This document shows, one piece after another, positions 12,301 to 27,300 of a stretch of DNA of 64,000 bases; the first letter of the stretch is position 1; each line of letters begins with the position of its first letter. This DNA is from Heliocybe sulcata (Eukaryota > Basidiomycota > Agaricomycetes > Gloeophyllales > Gloeophyllaceae). Location: the NCBI GenBank assembly GCA_004369045.1, contig ML213510.1, forward strand, positions 383,979-447,978. The letters are read 5' to 3'. The notes under the pieces are model-generated. The model had not been told where the DNA came from, did not search any database, and saw nothing but the letters and a program-made list of their open reading frames with translations. The position numbers were made by a program, and so were the translations under genes.

Positions 12301-13851
12301 GACAGGAGCAGGATGACTTTCTTCCGGTGGACTGGGCTCGTCGATCAATAAGGTAGAAAGTTCTGCCATCACGGACGAGGCAGGGACAGGAGCCTCGGGC
12401 GATAACTGAGTCTCTCCGTGGACTATAGCTTGCCTGCTTGAGAGCACCAGATCTAGGAAGCCACTGGCCACGGGCGGTACCGTGGAGGTAGCTTGGAAGC
12501 TTGACTCGTCCTGGACGAGAGCGACGATACCGGAAAGCACCGAGCACGCTGAGACGAGCGGGGCGCTCGAGAGCAAAGGGGTCTCCAAGGAAGCTCCTGA
12601 GTCTTCGAGTACCAGACGGTTGAGTCCTGCCGTGGTAGAGGCGGACGACAAGCTCAAAGAGACAGAGCCATCTGAAAGACTTTGCGGACTGTTCTGGCCC
12701 ACGGAACCAGTACTAGCCGCCAACGATTGACTCGGCGCGAGCGAGATCTCGAGGAGGAGTCGCACGTCGTCATCGTTGTCCGAGTTGACGGGTGAGTCTC
12801 GTTTCTCGAGGCTTCCGTCCACTCCCCCTTCCTTCGCAGAGTCCAGGGAAAGAAGAGAGGTGACCGAGGCAGCCGCAACCAGGAGGCCTTCTGCGGTGGG
12901 ACTCGCAGGAGACAGTGGCAGCAGCGAGACGGAGCCGAAAGCCTAAGCTAGCAAGGGAATGAGGAAGGCGTCCGGATACATCTATGAGCTGCTGCTTACC
13001 TTTCGGACGTCCGCCAGTCCTAAAATCCCTCCTTCATCCGTAGCCTTCTCAGTCAAGGATCTCTCTGCATCGGATGGCGAGCAAAGAGATGTCTTCGCGG
13101 TCGACCAAAGACCAAGTCTTGAGGCTGCTCCGGTGGGGGGTTGACGAAGGAGCTGCCAGTAGACAGGCGGACGCGAAGAGGACCCAGACCAGGAAGGAGG
13201 ACCAGGTGGAGGGATGGCTCGAAGAGCGTATAACACTGAAGCTGTTTTGACACAGTTGCTGTTCATAATGCTTGACACTTGCTTTATACTTGCTAGTGGT
13301 GGGCGGAGAGAACCTGCGCCAGCTATACGTTCAGATTTATACATGCCTCACCATCAGGCCGATCGGTAGGGTTAATCAGCCGCTGGATGTCTCTGTCAGT
13401 TCCGCGACCGCGGCGACGTCGAGAAGAAACGCGTGTCTCGGTCAAAGGAGTAACCTCAAGAATCGCAGTCAAGTCTTCGATAGAGCGACAGTCCATTCCG
13501 AAATCTTGGGTTGGGTGGCGGAGAAAATGGCGCTCGTCGCGCAACTGTTCGGCCTCAAAAAGCAGCTTGTTTCGCACCGAAGGCTCCACACACGACTGCA
13601 GAGTCTCGAGATGTTCAAGAATACGTGGTGGAGGACTGGGATGTATGCGGATAGGGCACGAAAGCAAAGCGGCAGCCGGTCTCGTGACTCACTCACTGCA
13701 CGATTTCCTCAGACCATATTCCAGCAAACTCGACATCCATCTCACTGTCTAAGGTGTGAAACTCGTATCTCTTCTGCCTTGGCAACGTCTGCAGTCCATC
13801 GTAGGTCAAAGCATGAAGCTGTGCAAGCTGGCCAACTTTCACGTTCGACAT
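9323..13851 (-). CDS. Gene 1 of repeat unit, copy B (unrecognised, split frame)
   Basis: I do not recognise this gene. The start is best seen here: ATG at 13851 gives MSNVKVGQLAQLHALTYDG, ending EEIVH across an intron that starts gtgagtgagtcac and ends tcccag, then PPPRILEHLETLQS and TQDFGMDCRSIEDLTAI. A second intron (gtgagg..ccactag) leads to ASIKQVSSIMNS. A third (gtaagc..ttag) precedes FGSVSLL and the long Ser/Glu/Val-rich region, which in this copy is not one continuous frame (parts at 11113-12822 and 10469-11176). The 3' exons and the LLTGDRSA end at 9323 match copies A and C. It probably no longer makes the full protein. Confidence 0.5.
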
Positions 13852-13915
13852 ACGCCCAAATTGTCGTGAGCCAATCAGAAGCATGCTCTTGCAATCACGT
13901 GAAAGTGACGCGTCG

Positions 13916-14130
13916 CGTCAGGCCATCACAGCCACAGTATGCGGGATATTCATAAACCTCCCAGCTCTCAGCCACAACCTCGTAGATGGTCCTGCTCGAT
14001 GTGTATTCGTTATACGAAATGCTTCGGTACTTGATCATCTAGCTGCGGTACTGGGATCAACCTCTCGGTCATCTGGTCATTGTAAAGGACAACGGTTTCA
14101 ATGCTTCAGACTAGCTGGTTACGGAATCTG
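13916..14130. other. Gap between copy B and the amidase gene
   Basis: About 215 bases with no supported gene. It holds the 5' flank of copy B's gene 1. An inverted CCAAT box (gccaatcag) lies just inside the repeat edge near 13871. The amidase 3' untranslated region would also fall here. Confidence 0.4.
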
Positions 14131-16495
14131 TCATCGAACGAATTTGCTGGGCACCCAGCTACCCGGACCGAATCCTCTCCGTCCTAAAGCGCCATCAACT
14201 ACCCCCATCATGCCTACGACTTTCTCGTCCTCCCATGGCTTGCCCGCTACTTGCACACCTACCGGGATCCCCTTCATGGCATCCGGATCATAAGTCGGGT
14301 TACGTCCTCCATATAACATCGACTCCACTGCCTTAGCACCGTGAAGATGTTGCCATTCCTCATTAAGTTGATCCTTGGCTGGGTCTACTCGTGTAACTGG
14401 AACGACACCCGTCGGGTAGTTGAGGACGTTGTACAAGATCGTCGCTTCCGCTAACGGAGAGAGATGTGCGCAGCCCCTGCAAAGAGGTAAGATGATTAAA
14501 GGCTTTAAGCATTGTTGACTTGGACCTACCCATGAGGTATAGAGGGCATGGCCTGGACAGGCGCAATGATACCATCCAACTGCAGTTTTGTCCACACCTG
14601 TGCGCAACTCCTCAGAAACTCCTCTGGTTAGGTTCGAGCGCGTGACTGACCTCATCAAAGAACAGCTTCCTATAATCATCTCTCTTTGCCGTCCATTCCC
14701 AATAATCCTTGACGGTCTTGGGTCTGGAAGCGGCCACGATAGGGACCGATGCTGGATCACCGATTACATATTTTAATAACCAGAGACCGAACGATCGGAT
14801 GAAGCCTGATCACTCGGTAAGCTGGAGATGGCAGAAACATCGTGCACTGCTTGCCTGGTAGCTTAGGGCCCAAGGTAGCGAGAAACAGGTTCGACTCCTA
14901 TGCTAGATAGTGAGTAATTATTCTGGAATTTGACGACAAGAGATACTACCTTGGGATCGTTACCTGTGTGAGCCTCTAGTGTCTTATATCCATCTGCTGA
15001 AGTGATTCCGACGAATATTTCCAGGTGCTTCGAAGCAGCTGAAGCACTTTCTCAGTGGACGTGGATAAGGATAGGTACCAAAACACGTCTTACGGCCCGG
15101 GATTTGGAATTCAATGCATTCATGACCTTGACCCTCCAAGGCCTTTACGGTCTCTAGAACTGCACGCTTGCATGCCGGCGACGTCCTAATGAAACCGTCT
15201 GCAGCTCCTAAGCTCATTGGCCATCACGAGGGTAATGATAAGCCCACCGTCAGTGTAGTATCCGAATCGCAGTCGCTGTGGCAGCTCGATGTCCTTCCAA
15301 GGAGTGACAGGTATGTCACAATAAGCACTGGGCAACCCCAGGATGCCGCGAGATATAACTTCTATCTCCTCGATAGAGCTAATTCGACCTGCAAGTTAGT
15401 TTATTGAACTGGTGCTCTGCGTCTATAATATAACTCACCGTGCCATTGGACCTGCAGTAGTCTTGATCCCCTCGAAGCCCGGTTCGAGATCTTGCGGGAC
15501 GTTAGTTTACCAATCCTCGACAAATTGTAGATGGACCTAAGTACCTCGAACTCCTTCCATACTGACTCTACCCGCGGTCGGCCGCAAACTGTAGATCCCG
15601 GAATAACTGGCTGGTATCCTCAGACTGCCGCCTACATCGGATCCTGTACCAATAGCCGCCCCATCCATCGCCAGTAAAGCAGCTTCCCCTCCAGAGCTAC
15701 CACCACAAGTGTATTTGGCTGACCAGGGATTCAGAGTTCGCCCCCATACAGGATTGGAGCACTCGAAGGATAGCGCCATATTCTGTGGCACATTCGTCTT
15801 GATGAACGGGATAGCACCCATTGATCTGTACAGCGTCACTATCTACGATCTCGGCGATCAGACACGAACTGAGTGCTATAGGACCATAGATATTACCATT
15901 GCATCTTTGCTGCAGGGCTGATTAGCCCACTTGCTGTACCCGGACGTCGCATCCACTCCGGCGATTTCGACTAGTAGTAGTGTCGATTCGGCTGTCTGTC
16001 TATCCCCATCAAAACCTCACTCACTATGGTCCTTGAAACTAGCGGGAACGCCATGCAACGGTCCGGTCAACTGCTTGGTCCGAGAAAACTCTTCGTCCAA
16101 AGCTCGGGCCTCTGCACGGGCAGTCTCAAACAACACTGCAGCGAGGGCAAATTTAGAAAATGGGGACTGGAAAGCCGCAATAGAAACGAACCCTCTGTGA
16201 CACAATTCGTTGTCTTCTGGGCTAGAGATGCCCGAGCAATGAAAGCCTCCAAAACCTGCGAAGCGGTCCATTGCCCCTCCCCTATTCGCTTCACGATCTC
16301 CGAGGCTGATAGGGACCAGACTTTAGAGCCCGCATACCCCTCTGTCTAGCATTGTCTCGCAGCATATTCACCTGTTGCTTTCGTGATCTCTCCGTGGGTT
16401 GCTTCTGAGAATATTTGAGCGGACGCGAGACCCTTGTCGCGCGCAGCCCTCTTCGAGCTAGCAATGGCTTCAAACGTATTGGAGAAAGGCCACAT
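14131..16495 (-). CDS. Amidase-signature hydrolase (fungal acetamidase/FAAH-like)
   Basis: A many-exon gene on the reverse strand, from MWPFSNTFEAIASSKRAARDKG at 16495 to GSWVPSKFVR at 14131. Joined exons give the amidase-signature order: GPLHGVPASFKDH with the catalytic Lys, then AKYTCGGSSGGEAALLAMDGAAIGTGSDVGGSLRIPA with the cis-Ser/Ser pair and Gly-rich loop. After these come GFEGIKTTAGPMAR, LPQRLRFGYYTDGAADGF, ASRPKTVKDYW and NYPTGVVPVTRVDP...GIPVGVQVAGKPWEDEKV. Introns are 45-65 nt. One near 15400-15450 needs the 3' site gaattag to stay open. The enzyme should hydrolyse small or fatty amides to acid plus ammonia or amine in the cytosol. Substrate cannot be read from the sequence. It looks intact. 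Confidence 0.88.
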
Positions 16496-16868
16496 GTTGA
16501 TAAACCAAGTCTGAGTTCAAACCAGGAGAGTGGTAGCTGAGACACTGAGTACAGCCCACTTGCATGCAACGCCGCCCTTCCCATGAGCGTAGTCTCAGAA
16601 GCAAATCCTGTCCATCCAGAATTAGGCAGGGTCAGAGTGGCCGCTTCTGGCTATAATTAGCAAGTTTGAACGGGGAAATCCTTCAGTCGCGTTTCCGGTG
16701 TACGTTGGTGGGGTTTAGATAGACACCACGTTTGATCACAAGTGGGTGTTTGGAGGCGGCAGGAGAGGGCAATTCCTATATATAATAATCGGCCAACACC
16801 AAGGAAAGCCATCAAAGCAGCATACAGCAAAACTTTTACAGTACAGCAAACCGAGCGTACTATTATAA
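16496..16868. other. Gap between amidase start and U2AF stop
   Basis: Both neighbours lie on the reverse strand. The stretch should hold the amidase promoter and the U2AF 3' untranslated region. I see no conserved frame. A purine-rich TATA-like stretch (cctatatataataat) lies near 16773-16787. Confidence 0.4.
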
Positions 16869-19006
<2,138 letters not shown>

Positions 19007-19154
19007 TTTTTATTGTGTTTTGAGGTGAATGAAGGTCGACACGATGGAAGCGGGGGAAGCCAGAAATTGCAGCTCCGCTTCGCCAGGTACTGCGCGTCGC
19101 CGGATCGGGTAGGCGGGGCTTGCGCTCTGCACTTCTCTTCCGAAAGCACCCATA

Positions 19155-19855
19155 ATGCCTACAGAACTGCCCTACGCTGCCGACGCTGAGGTATCACTAT
19201 CCTATGACGAGCTCGAGGTACGCGTCGCAATACATTACCACGCCGTTTATGTTTTAACACTGACTCGGACTGTCGATCACAGGTATTACGACTGCAATAT
19301 GAGAAGGAGGTGGAGGCGGGACATGTAACGATCCAGACAAAGTTCAACTATGCTTGGGGCTTGGTAAAGAGTCCAGTGTCTGAAGACCAGGTGGAAGGTG
19401 TGCGACTGCTGCAAGGTACGCCGCATATTTGCAGCTCCCAGAGGCCGAAAGGATAAACATGCTTCAATGGGCAGAGATTTACCGCTCTGAGCCCGCTCGA
19501 CGTCGAGAGTGTTTATATTATTTGGCTCTGGGTCACTACAAGATGGGAAACTACGACGATGCGAAGAAATTCAACGGTACGTGCTCATGTCTTATACGGG
19601 TGAAGACGCGTGCGACCTCCTTTCCGTAGGTCTTCTGCTAGAAAAAGAACCTTCAAACCTGCAAGCACACAGTCTCCAGACTTTAGTTGACCAGCGTCTA
19701 GCAAGAGGTGCGCGATAGCTGCTTGAACTCTCTTTAAGCTTACTCATCCGACCCTTACAGACGGCTACATTGGCATGGCGTTAGCCGGTGGTGCTGCTGC
19801 GATCGGGACCATCCTCCTCGCAGGTTTAATACGGCGAGCAACTCGCTCCAAGTAA
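19155..19855 (+). CDS. FIS1: Mitochondrial fission protein Fis1
   Basis: Five exons (19155-19217, 19283-19415, 19475-19576, 19630-19707, 19761-19855) give 156 aa, the normal length. The TPR-like bundle is clear: [47 protein letters not shown] and [20 protein letters not shown]-terminal transmembrane tail ([20 protein letters not shown]) is followed by a basic RRATRSK, the tail anchor for the outer mitochondrial and peroxisomal membranes. Fis1 acts as receptor for the dynamin Dnm1 through adaptors. The start ATG lies 148 bp from the inferred U2AF start on the other strand, so the two share a promoter region. Confidence 0.95.
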
Positions 19856-20377
19856 TGACGGTGGCCACGACTTACATTGCTTCCGCCTGCACACTCGTGG
19901 ACCTATCTGCCCTCTTCCCTTAATGTTACGACGCCCGACTCTCATTATAACATAATAAATGCAACGAATCTTCCTTGACAAACGCACTCTACGTGCACAG
20001 GCCAGGGACCGGGATATAAGGACTCGGAAGCGAGGACGGGACTATGCCTGTGTGGAACGTAGAACCTCAACTACTGTATCATTAGCTCAAGTGCATTGTT
20101 TGACAATTTTACGATCTTTTCGTTTCGAGGGCAAAAACTCGGTGATTTAAATCCAGAGAGCGTATTCTACAATACACAGCGGGGTCATAGAGCTACTAAC
20201 GTTCGACCAGATACAACAAGAAACCCACGGTGAGATGTGTATGCAAGATAAAGTTACAAGTTCAGCAAGGGAGCAGGTGAAAGATGCAAGTAGGATACCA
20301 TGTGTGCGACAGTGTGGGAAGGGACAAATAGAATACAGCTTTTCGTGATGTGTCTCGCGTTTCGTTTGTGTCGTACA
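19856..20377. other. Convergent intergenic region FIS1 / M50B-like
   Basis: Two 3' ends meet here. I see no supported gene. Possible polyadenylation signals (cataataaatgcaac) lie just past FIS1, near 19948-19962. Confidence 0.4.
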
Positions 20378-21735
20378 TCATGTCGGAAGGAATTGAGCTG
20401 TGACCGGGAAGAGTCATACCTTCGCCACAAGCAAGAGGGGGCAGTTCTCTTACCAGCCTGGTACAGCATCTCATCGCCGGTCATCTGGATATTTATCAGA
20501 AAGAAAGAACGAAGCGCCAGGGAATTACCAACTCACCTTGAATGATGTAATCCCAACGAAGATAAACCCTATCAAGACGCCAGTATCGAACAGAATCCAT
20601 AGCAGTGCCCATACTGAAATTAATATTAGACGGAACAAGTAGGTAAAGGATCCTGGTGGCACCGACCATGAGCAGATATTTTCGGATACATAAGAGAAAA
20701 CTGCGTGCAGTCGCTATCGTTTGCTTTTCTGAAGAACTTGTCGTCTGCGATATCCCCTGCAATGACAGGTAAACCCGAGCTTCCAAAGTGAAGGAATGGT
20801 GAAGTCGGTCGACTGACAAACTACGTAGAAGACACTAAACACGCGGCGTTAGTATCAGTGAGGACGACTATCTCATGTCGCGCTTACTTCATAACTCCGA
20901 CGAACAGGCAATACCAGCGCAACGCATCCCTAGGTGTCACGAGTGAGTCTGGTGAGCACCGCGCTGCAAGAGGAAGATGATAAGATACATACGCATGGTC
21001 GATGAACCAGAAGCCGATCATAAGGCCCTCATACAGCAAGGTCAAGAGTAGAGTCCTGAGTCGACGTTAGTCGCAACACCTGGCGCACCAGTCCTCCAGA
21101 TACCCACAGTTTGTCCCGGACAAGCACCAAAGGACATACGAGTCCGATGCCAATAACGAAGCTCAGTATTTTGGCTGCCAGGGTGTCGAACCCAGCCATA
21201 ATGAATATGCCTCCGAAGACCGCGGAGCCTATGTACCCTGCGGCCAATATACTCGGGGGGTGCCCGCCCTCGACGATGGTGCACCCTCCGACATTCGGGT
21301 CGATAGTGACTTTCAGGATGGTCCCACCAGTCATGATCGCCTAGCGAGTATATCAAGCGTCAGCGGGAAGACAGTGTGCTGTAATGCGATGAGCATACCA
21401 CTATTATATGGCATAGCTCATGCCAACCGATCGTGAACAGCTTGAGCGGATTAATGAGATTTCGTACGGTTGGAATATTCCATATTGCGAATATCATGAC
21501 AGAATATACGACGATCTGAAAGAGGTCCACCTGAGCGCCGGGACTGCCTAAACGTACTGGCGACACGTACAACATATAATATAGGCACCTGCAATCGCCT
21601 TCAGGAAAGCCCTGGGGTATACCTGCCAGGCTGGACACTCACTTGAATTTGGGTTGGACTGAGCGGCCTGGTCTGTACTGGAGCCGCAACTGGCGGCCTA
21701 TAGGGTATATCAGGATCATAGTCAAGCTCCTCCAT
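20378..21735 (-). CDS. M50B-like membrane zinc metallopeptidase (PF13398-type)
   Basis: Starting at 21735 (MEELDYDPDIPYRPPVAAP), about eight exons join in frame to QAAQFLPT at 20378. After a first membrane helix (DLFQIVVYSVMIFAIWNI) comes INPLKLFTIGWHELCHIIV with the HExxH zinc motif, then TGGTILKVTIDPNVGGCTIVEGG. This arrangement is typical of the fungal and plant M50B-like group. Further helices follow (AAGYIGSAVFGGIFIMAGF, KILSFVIGIGLVCPLVLV, LLLTLLYEGLMIGFWFIDH), then YVVWDIADDKFFRKANDSDCTQF and a last helix (VWALLWILFDTGVLIGFIFVGI). It should be a polytopic membrane protein; substrate and organelle are unknown. It is divergent from histone H2A. Confidence 0.85.
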
Positions 21736-22047
21736 ACGACCTGCTAGTGCGCGTAGATATGCTATAGGCATGCTCGATTGAAATCGCGACGAGCAGAAGG
21801 TCTGCAAGGCAACAATGCAGCGCGTCCCCGGCAACGCTGAGATATATGGCTAACACAGCCCGGCTGGAGCTGAACGGCGTAGAAAACTGGCCTCGTGTAC
21901 CCAGTGTGTCGATGTATTCTTGACCCATCATATGATGGGCGCCTCTCTGTACGTACTAACCGTGGGAATTGCGTGGGGAACAACGCGCCCATCACGTGCT
22001 TCGCGACTTGTTTACCAGCGACGGAGTTTCAAAGTTCCTCTGGCCGC

Positions 22048-22055
22048 CATAAATA
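22048..22055 (+). promoter_or_regulatory. TATA-like box upstream of histone H2A
   Basis: The sequence cataaata lies about 83 bp before the H2A start codon, inside the 400-bp region shared with the divergent M50B-like gene. A pyrimidine-rich tract with ccctcgactacc repeats follows, as is common before start codons of highly expressed fungal genes. Confidence 0.4.
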
Positions 22056-22137
22056 GCTCGCGCGTCGCGTCTGCTGCAGCACCACCTCTTCGCCCTCGAC
22101 TACCACTACCACCCTCATCAACCCTCAAGAAATCAAG

Positions 22138-23292
<1,155 letters not shown>

Positions 23293-23802
23293 ATGGTTTA
23301 CACAGCTGCCGTAACTCGCTCAGTCCCCTCGACTATCACCAGACCTCAGCTTTGGGAAGGCCTCAGGCTCAAGGCTCGTAACCCCATCGGATTTGTGCCC
23401 ATCAATGAGTGCGAGATCTTGTCGGAAGATGAGAATGGATTGTTGCGCAAGATCGTCTTGAATGGCCAGACTATCCACGAGGAAGTGAAGTTCACCGAAC
23501 CGTATTGGGTGGGCTTTCCTGCGTACATCCCTCCTCGCTGCATGGGGTCGCTGACCTGCTTGATTACTCAGATGCTTTTCACAATGCGCGAGAGTGGCAA
23601 CGAGGTCGTGAACCTCATTAGCGCGGGCGAGAACGGCCAGACGTTCTTGACATTCACGTTCAAGTGGAAGTCGTTCCCGGGCGTCGAGCCGGGATCGGCA
23701 GAGGAGAAGAAGCAGGCCGATGGGATGCTCGAAATGGGAGGAACGGCTGTGGAGAAGACGATTGCGAAGGTGGCGGAGTTGGTGAAGGAAGGAAAGCTCT
23801 GA
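23293..23802 (+). CDS. DUF1857 / AtaL-like START-fold protein
   Basis: A single exon of 169 aa from MVYTAAVTRSVPSTITRPQLWEGL. The pattern QLWEGLRLKARNPIGFVPINECEIL ... LLRKIVLNGQTIHEEVKF ... LITQMLFTMRESGNEVVNLIS fits the DUF1857 family, a small SRPBCC/START-like fold with a hydrophobic pocket. Members sit in some secondary-metabolite clusters, but none is seen here. The upstream in-frame ATG at 23239 (MSLFSSSRVPSSPRFELP) is possible; I chose 23293 because family members normally begin close to the first strand. The ligand is unknown. Confidence 0.8.
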   Translation: MVYTAAVTRSVPSTITRPQLWEGLRLKARNPIGFVPINECEILSEDENGLLRKIVLNGQTIHEEVKFTEPYWVGFPAYIPPRCMGSLTCLITQMLFTMRESGNEVVNLISAGENGQTFLTFTFKWKSFPGVEPGSAEEKKQADGMLEMGGTAVEKTIAKVAELVKEGKL

Positions 23803-24328
23803 GCATAATTGAGGAAGTCGTATGTTCCCGCAGAGAGTTCATGCAGGACCTGTTTCAACCAATCATACCCTCAGATGTGAAGGGTCCGTCTCCTAAGATG
23901 ACCGCAACCGTTTCATCTTCGCCTCTTCACTAAAGACATTATGCATTACCCTTCAGTACTTCAGTCTCAAACAATGACTGCTTCCTCCCTAACTCGCAGA
24001 TTTGTAAGTGGGGTTTGACATCCCTACAATATATGATCTGCAGTGCTATATTGTGAAGCTGGCGATGGGACAGTGTAGTCGCAGCACACAGCCTTTGTAT
24101 CGCCTGGCCTAAAACGCCGAAAAGCCGGGAGAGCCAGGGGTTCTTACGCGCCGCTGTACTAGGCCCACTTATTAAGACATACCTTATACACTGTTCACGG
24201 CCGCGACAGCCCGGGTCGACACGTTCACGGGCACGACTTTCGAGCACCTTGACGGGAACTGCCACGTAGCCTAGAAAAGCGCGACCGCGCGTGGACGGCA
24301 AGCGTTAGCTAGCGCTTCTTGACCAACC
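23803..24328. other. Intergenic region DUF1857 / RhoGAP
   Basis: About 520 bases with no supported gene. A reverse-strand frame at 23939-24301 has no recognisable content. It should hold the RhoGAP promoter. Confidence 0.4.
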
Positions 24329-27300
24329 ATGGCGGTTCTCTCGCTTCCACTGTCGTTCAACAACTCGTTCTGGTCGCAGGACTATAGGCGCGGTCTGGAG
24401 GTTCTGTATGGGAAGCTGGGGCAGGTGAGTCGGCGGAGCTCGTTTTGTGCAATTGGAAGGGTTTAGCTGAATGTGAGGGGTAGGGCGTTGCGGAGAATGA
24501 GGAGATTGTAGCGTTCGTCAGGGTGCATGTCGTCGCTGGCAGGCATAGACGGTTTCTCAATGTTTATATAGGCTCGCGCAAATGCAGAGGCTGCACTAGC
24601 AGAGTCCTTGATGGCTCCTATGCCCACCGGCAACAAGGGTATGTTCAGCTACTCTAGGACTCGTCCTCCTGAGTTGAAGTGCCTGGAATAGGAACTGGTT
24701 TCGACGCCGACGACGGTGCTTCACTCTTGATGGCATTCCGTGGACTCCAAGGCGAGTCTGTGTCTCAAGGGAAATTGCATGAAAGCATTGCAAAGGAGCT
24801 GGACACTCTGGTCGCGGACCCCTTCGACGAGTGGGCGCAGAACTACAAGGTACGTATGGGTCGTGGTACACTTGTCTTTGTTACTCAAAGCGTGTCCATA
24901 GGAGAGACTGCGGCAGAATAGGGCAACAGTCGTAGACGGCTGGCTGAAGTCCTATGAGCATGCGCAAGCCGATGTAGGTGATGTTTTGTCTTTCTCAGTT
25001 GCGCCATGACGAATTCGTCTTTTCTCCAGGTATTGAAGCTCAAGAACTCCTACCTCTCGAAAATGCGACGCGCGGATGAGTCGGAGGACGAGTACGTTCT
25101 CATTTGAGCCGACCAATCGTACCCTGCTCATTTCGCACAGTGCCAGGTTTGCACCCACTAATGAGTACCAGGACAAGTACACTACCTCTCCTAGGCTAGG
25201 GCCGAGAGATTCGCACCGCGCCCCTCCTCAACGTACCGCAAGCGTCTCCGAACGCATTGCCCAGCGCCTCAAAGAAATCCAGCGTCGCAGCGCCGGGAAG
25301 GCCGAGGCCCGCCAGGAGTCCACCTTCGTCAACGCTGCCGAAGCCGCTTCACCGGAGAAGGACGCTGCTCTCGAGGACGGCGAGCAGCCGCCCCTCGCCA
25401 AGGTCGACAAGGGCAAAGGCAAGGAGGTGGACCAAGCGGTGACGGCGTCTCCCCCTCGCATCGCCTCCCCTCCTCCCATGTCCCCGCCTCTCCCGCCCTC
25501 GCACCTCCCGGCGGACATCCACATCCCGCCGCCCTCATCGCCGATGCCCCCGCCCCCGCCGTCCCCGATCATCCTCGCGGGTCTCTCACTGCCCCCGTCG
25601 GCGATCTCGGGTCTCCTCACGCGCTCGGCTGCGGAGCTCCCCCTCCGCCCCGTGCGCTTCCCGATCTTGGGCGAGTACCCAGACTGTTTTACGGGCGAGG
25701 AGTTGGTGACGTGGTTGATGGAGAATGTAGAGGGCTTCGGGGACAGCTTCGATAAGGCAGAAGATGCGGCGAGAGAGCTGACAGAGAGGGAGGGCTTGTT
25801 GAGGAGGATCGGGGAGTTCGGAAATACGTTTGAGGCGAGCGATGAGGCGTTTTATCAGTTCAGACCCAAGGTAGGTGATTCGCCGCCTAATAATGCGTTC
25901 CGGCTGCTCAGAAATGGATTGCAGGCATTTGAGCTGGGAGTGATCCAACAGCCGCAGCATGTTAGGTCACCCATCACCAGTCCTGCTTCGGCAACGAGGA
26001 ATCTGGCACCCATTGCAGAAGGACTCGTCAAGCGCTCTGGAAACTTTGTGAACCTCGTGCAGAAAGCTCTGAATGCGAATGCGAACGGGTCGGCAGATCC
26101 GCCGTTTGTGAGGCTGCGCAAGGAGGCGGAGGCCGCGGACAGAGATTATAGAATTGCGGTAAGGAAGCTGGATAGACAGAGACTGGGCCTTGAAGAGAGG
26201 ATTGAGGATACGTTGAAATTGCTGCAGAGGTGGGAAGGGGATAGGCTGCGGGCTGTGAAGACAGGTGGGTACATGGCTCTATGAAGTGGCCATGATACTG
26301 AATTTGGCCTGATGTGTAGTGCTCCTGCAGTATCAAGGAACCCTCTCTAACACACCGAAGGCATTGGAATCCTCGCTCGAGCGCTCAGCGACTCTCATTG
26401 CGGCCTATCAGCCGGAGTCGGATCTGACAGCACTCATCGAGCGGTACCGCACTGGACCTTTCCGCCCGCATCCGCAGATATACGAGAGTGTCTCGAGGGA
26501 TGAGAGCGACGTGGTGTTTGGGATAGATTTGAGGAAGTGGGCGGAGGGTGGGTGGGATGTGATAAACTCTGGGGAAGAGAAGAAGGAGACGGATTTGGTG
26601 CCGCCTGTGTTGGCGGCGATGTTGAAGGGGCTTGGACAGTCGTACGAGAAGTTGCCGAGCGATGCTGGTGAGTTCCTTCATCGTCTCAGATAAACCAGAC
26701 GTTGAGGGTGACCCGATGATGCAGAGAAGCGCAAGGCATGGATATATGAAGTCCCCCTCGTTGCGGTCCACCATCTGCGCGAGAGTCTGAATGCAATCAT
26801 GCCTGACCAGCCGATCCCAGAGGACTTGTTCAAGAACTATGATATTCCCGTCATAGCGAGTGCTCTGAAATTGTGGATGCTCGAGCTGGACCCTCCGCTT
26901 GGGTTGTGGGAAGGATGGGATGAGTTTCGGAAATTGTACCCTACTGGTGCGTTGCTTTTATGATGCAGGGAATACGATGGACACTGACAGTCGCTTCGTG
27001 ATATCAGTTGGCAAGTCTGTCAAGGAGGACGGTGAGGTTAGCCCTGAGCAGCATATACAAGAGTTGCAAGGTGCTTTGTTGCGTCTACCCCGCGTGCATT
27101 TGTATGTTTTGGACGTGGTCGTTGCACACCTACGAAAGTAGGTATATAGCATCTGATACCCTCCATGCGTCTGACGGCTTCGTTTCAGCTTGATTGATTC
27201 GACGACAACTGAGGAACCGAACGAAGTCTACACGACTAAGTTGGCTCTTACTATGGGTCGAAGTAAGTTCATCGAGTGCGTCTTCATGATTTGCGCGCTG

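Larger units (their letters stand above)
6903..13915 (-). repeat. Large repeat unit, copy B (inverted)
   Basis: This is the reverse-complement copy of the unit, about 7.0 kb. Its 3' end (6903) faces the 3' end of copy A across 2.5 kb holding the M20 gene. Its 5' end near 13915 matches the left end of copy C near 37650, where both read cttctgattggct(c/t)a(c/a)aacaatttgggcg apart from a few changes. Beyond these points the flanks differ. Copy B keeps the longest HNH reading frame and the best gene 1 start, but its long Ser/Pro-rich frame is split. It is less similar to A and C than those are to each other. Confidence 0.88.

Noticed and set aside
14840-14890. tRNA-like T-loop (ggttcgactcc) with a loosely A-box-like stretch upstream
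   Set aside because: It lies inside an amidase exon (reverse strand SRYLGPKLPG region), and no seven-base acceptor stem can be paired.
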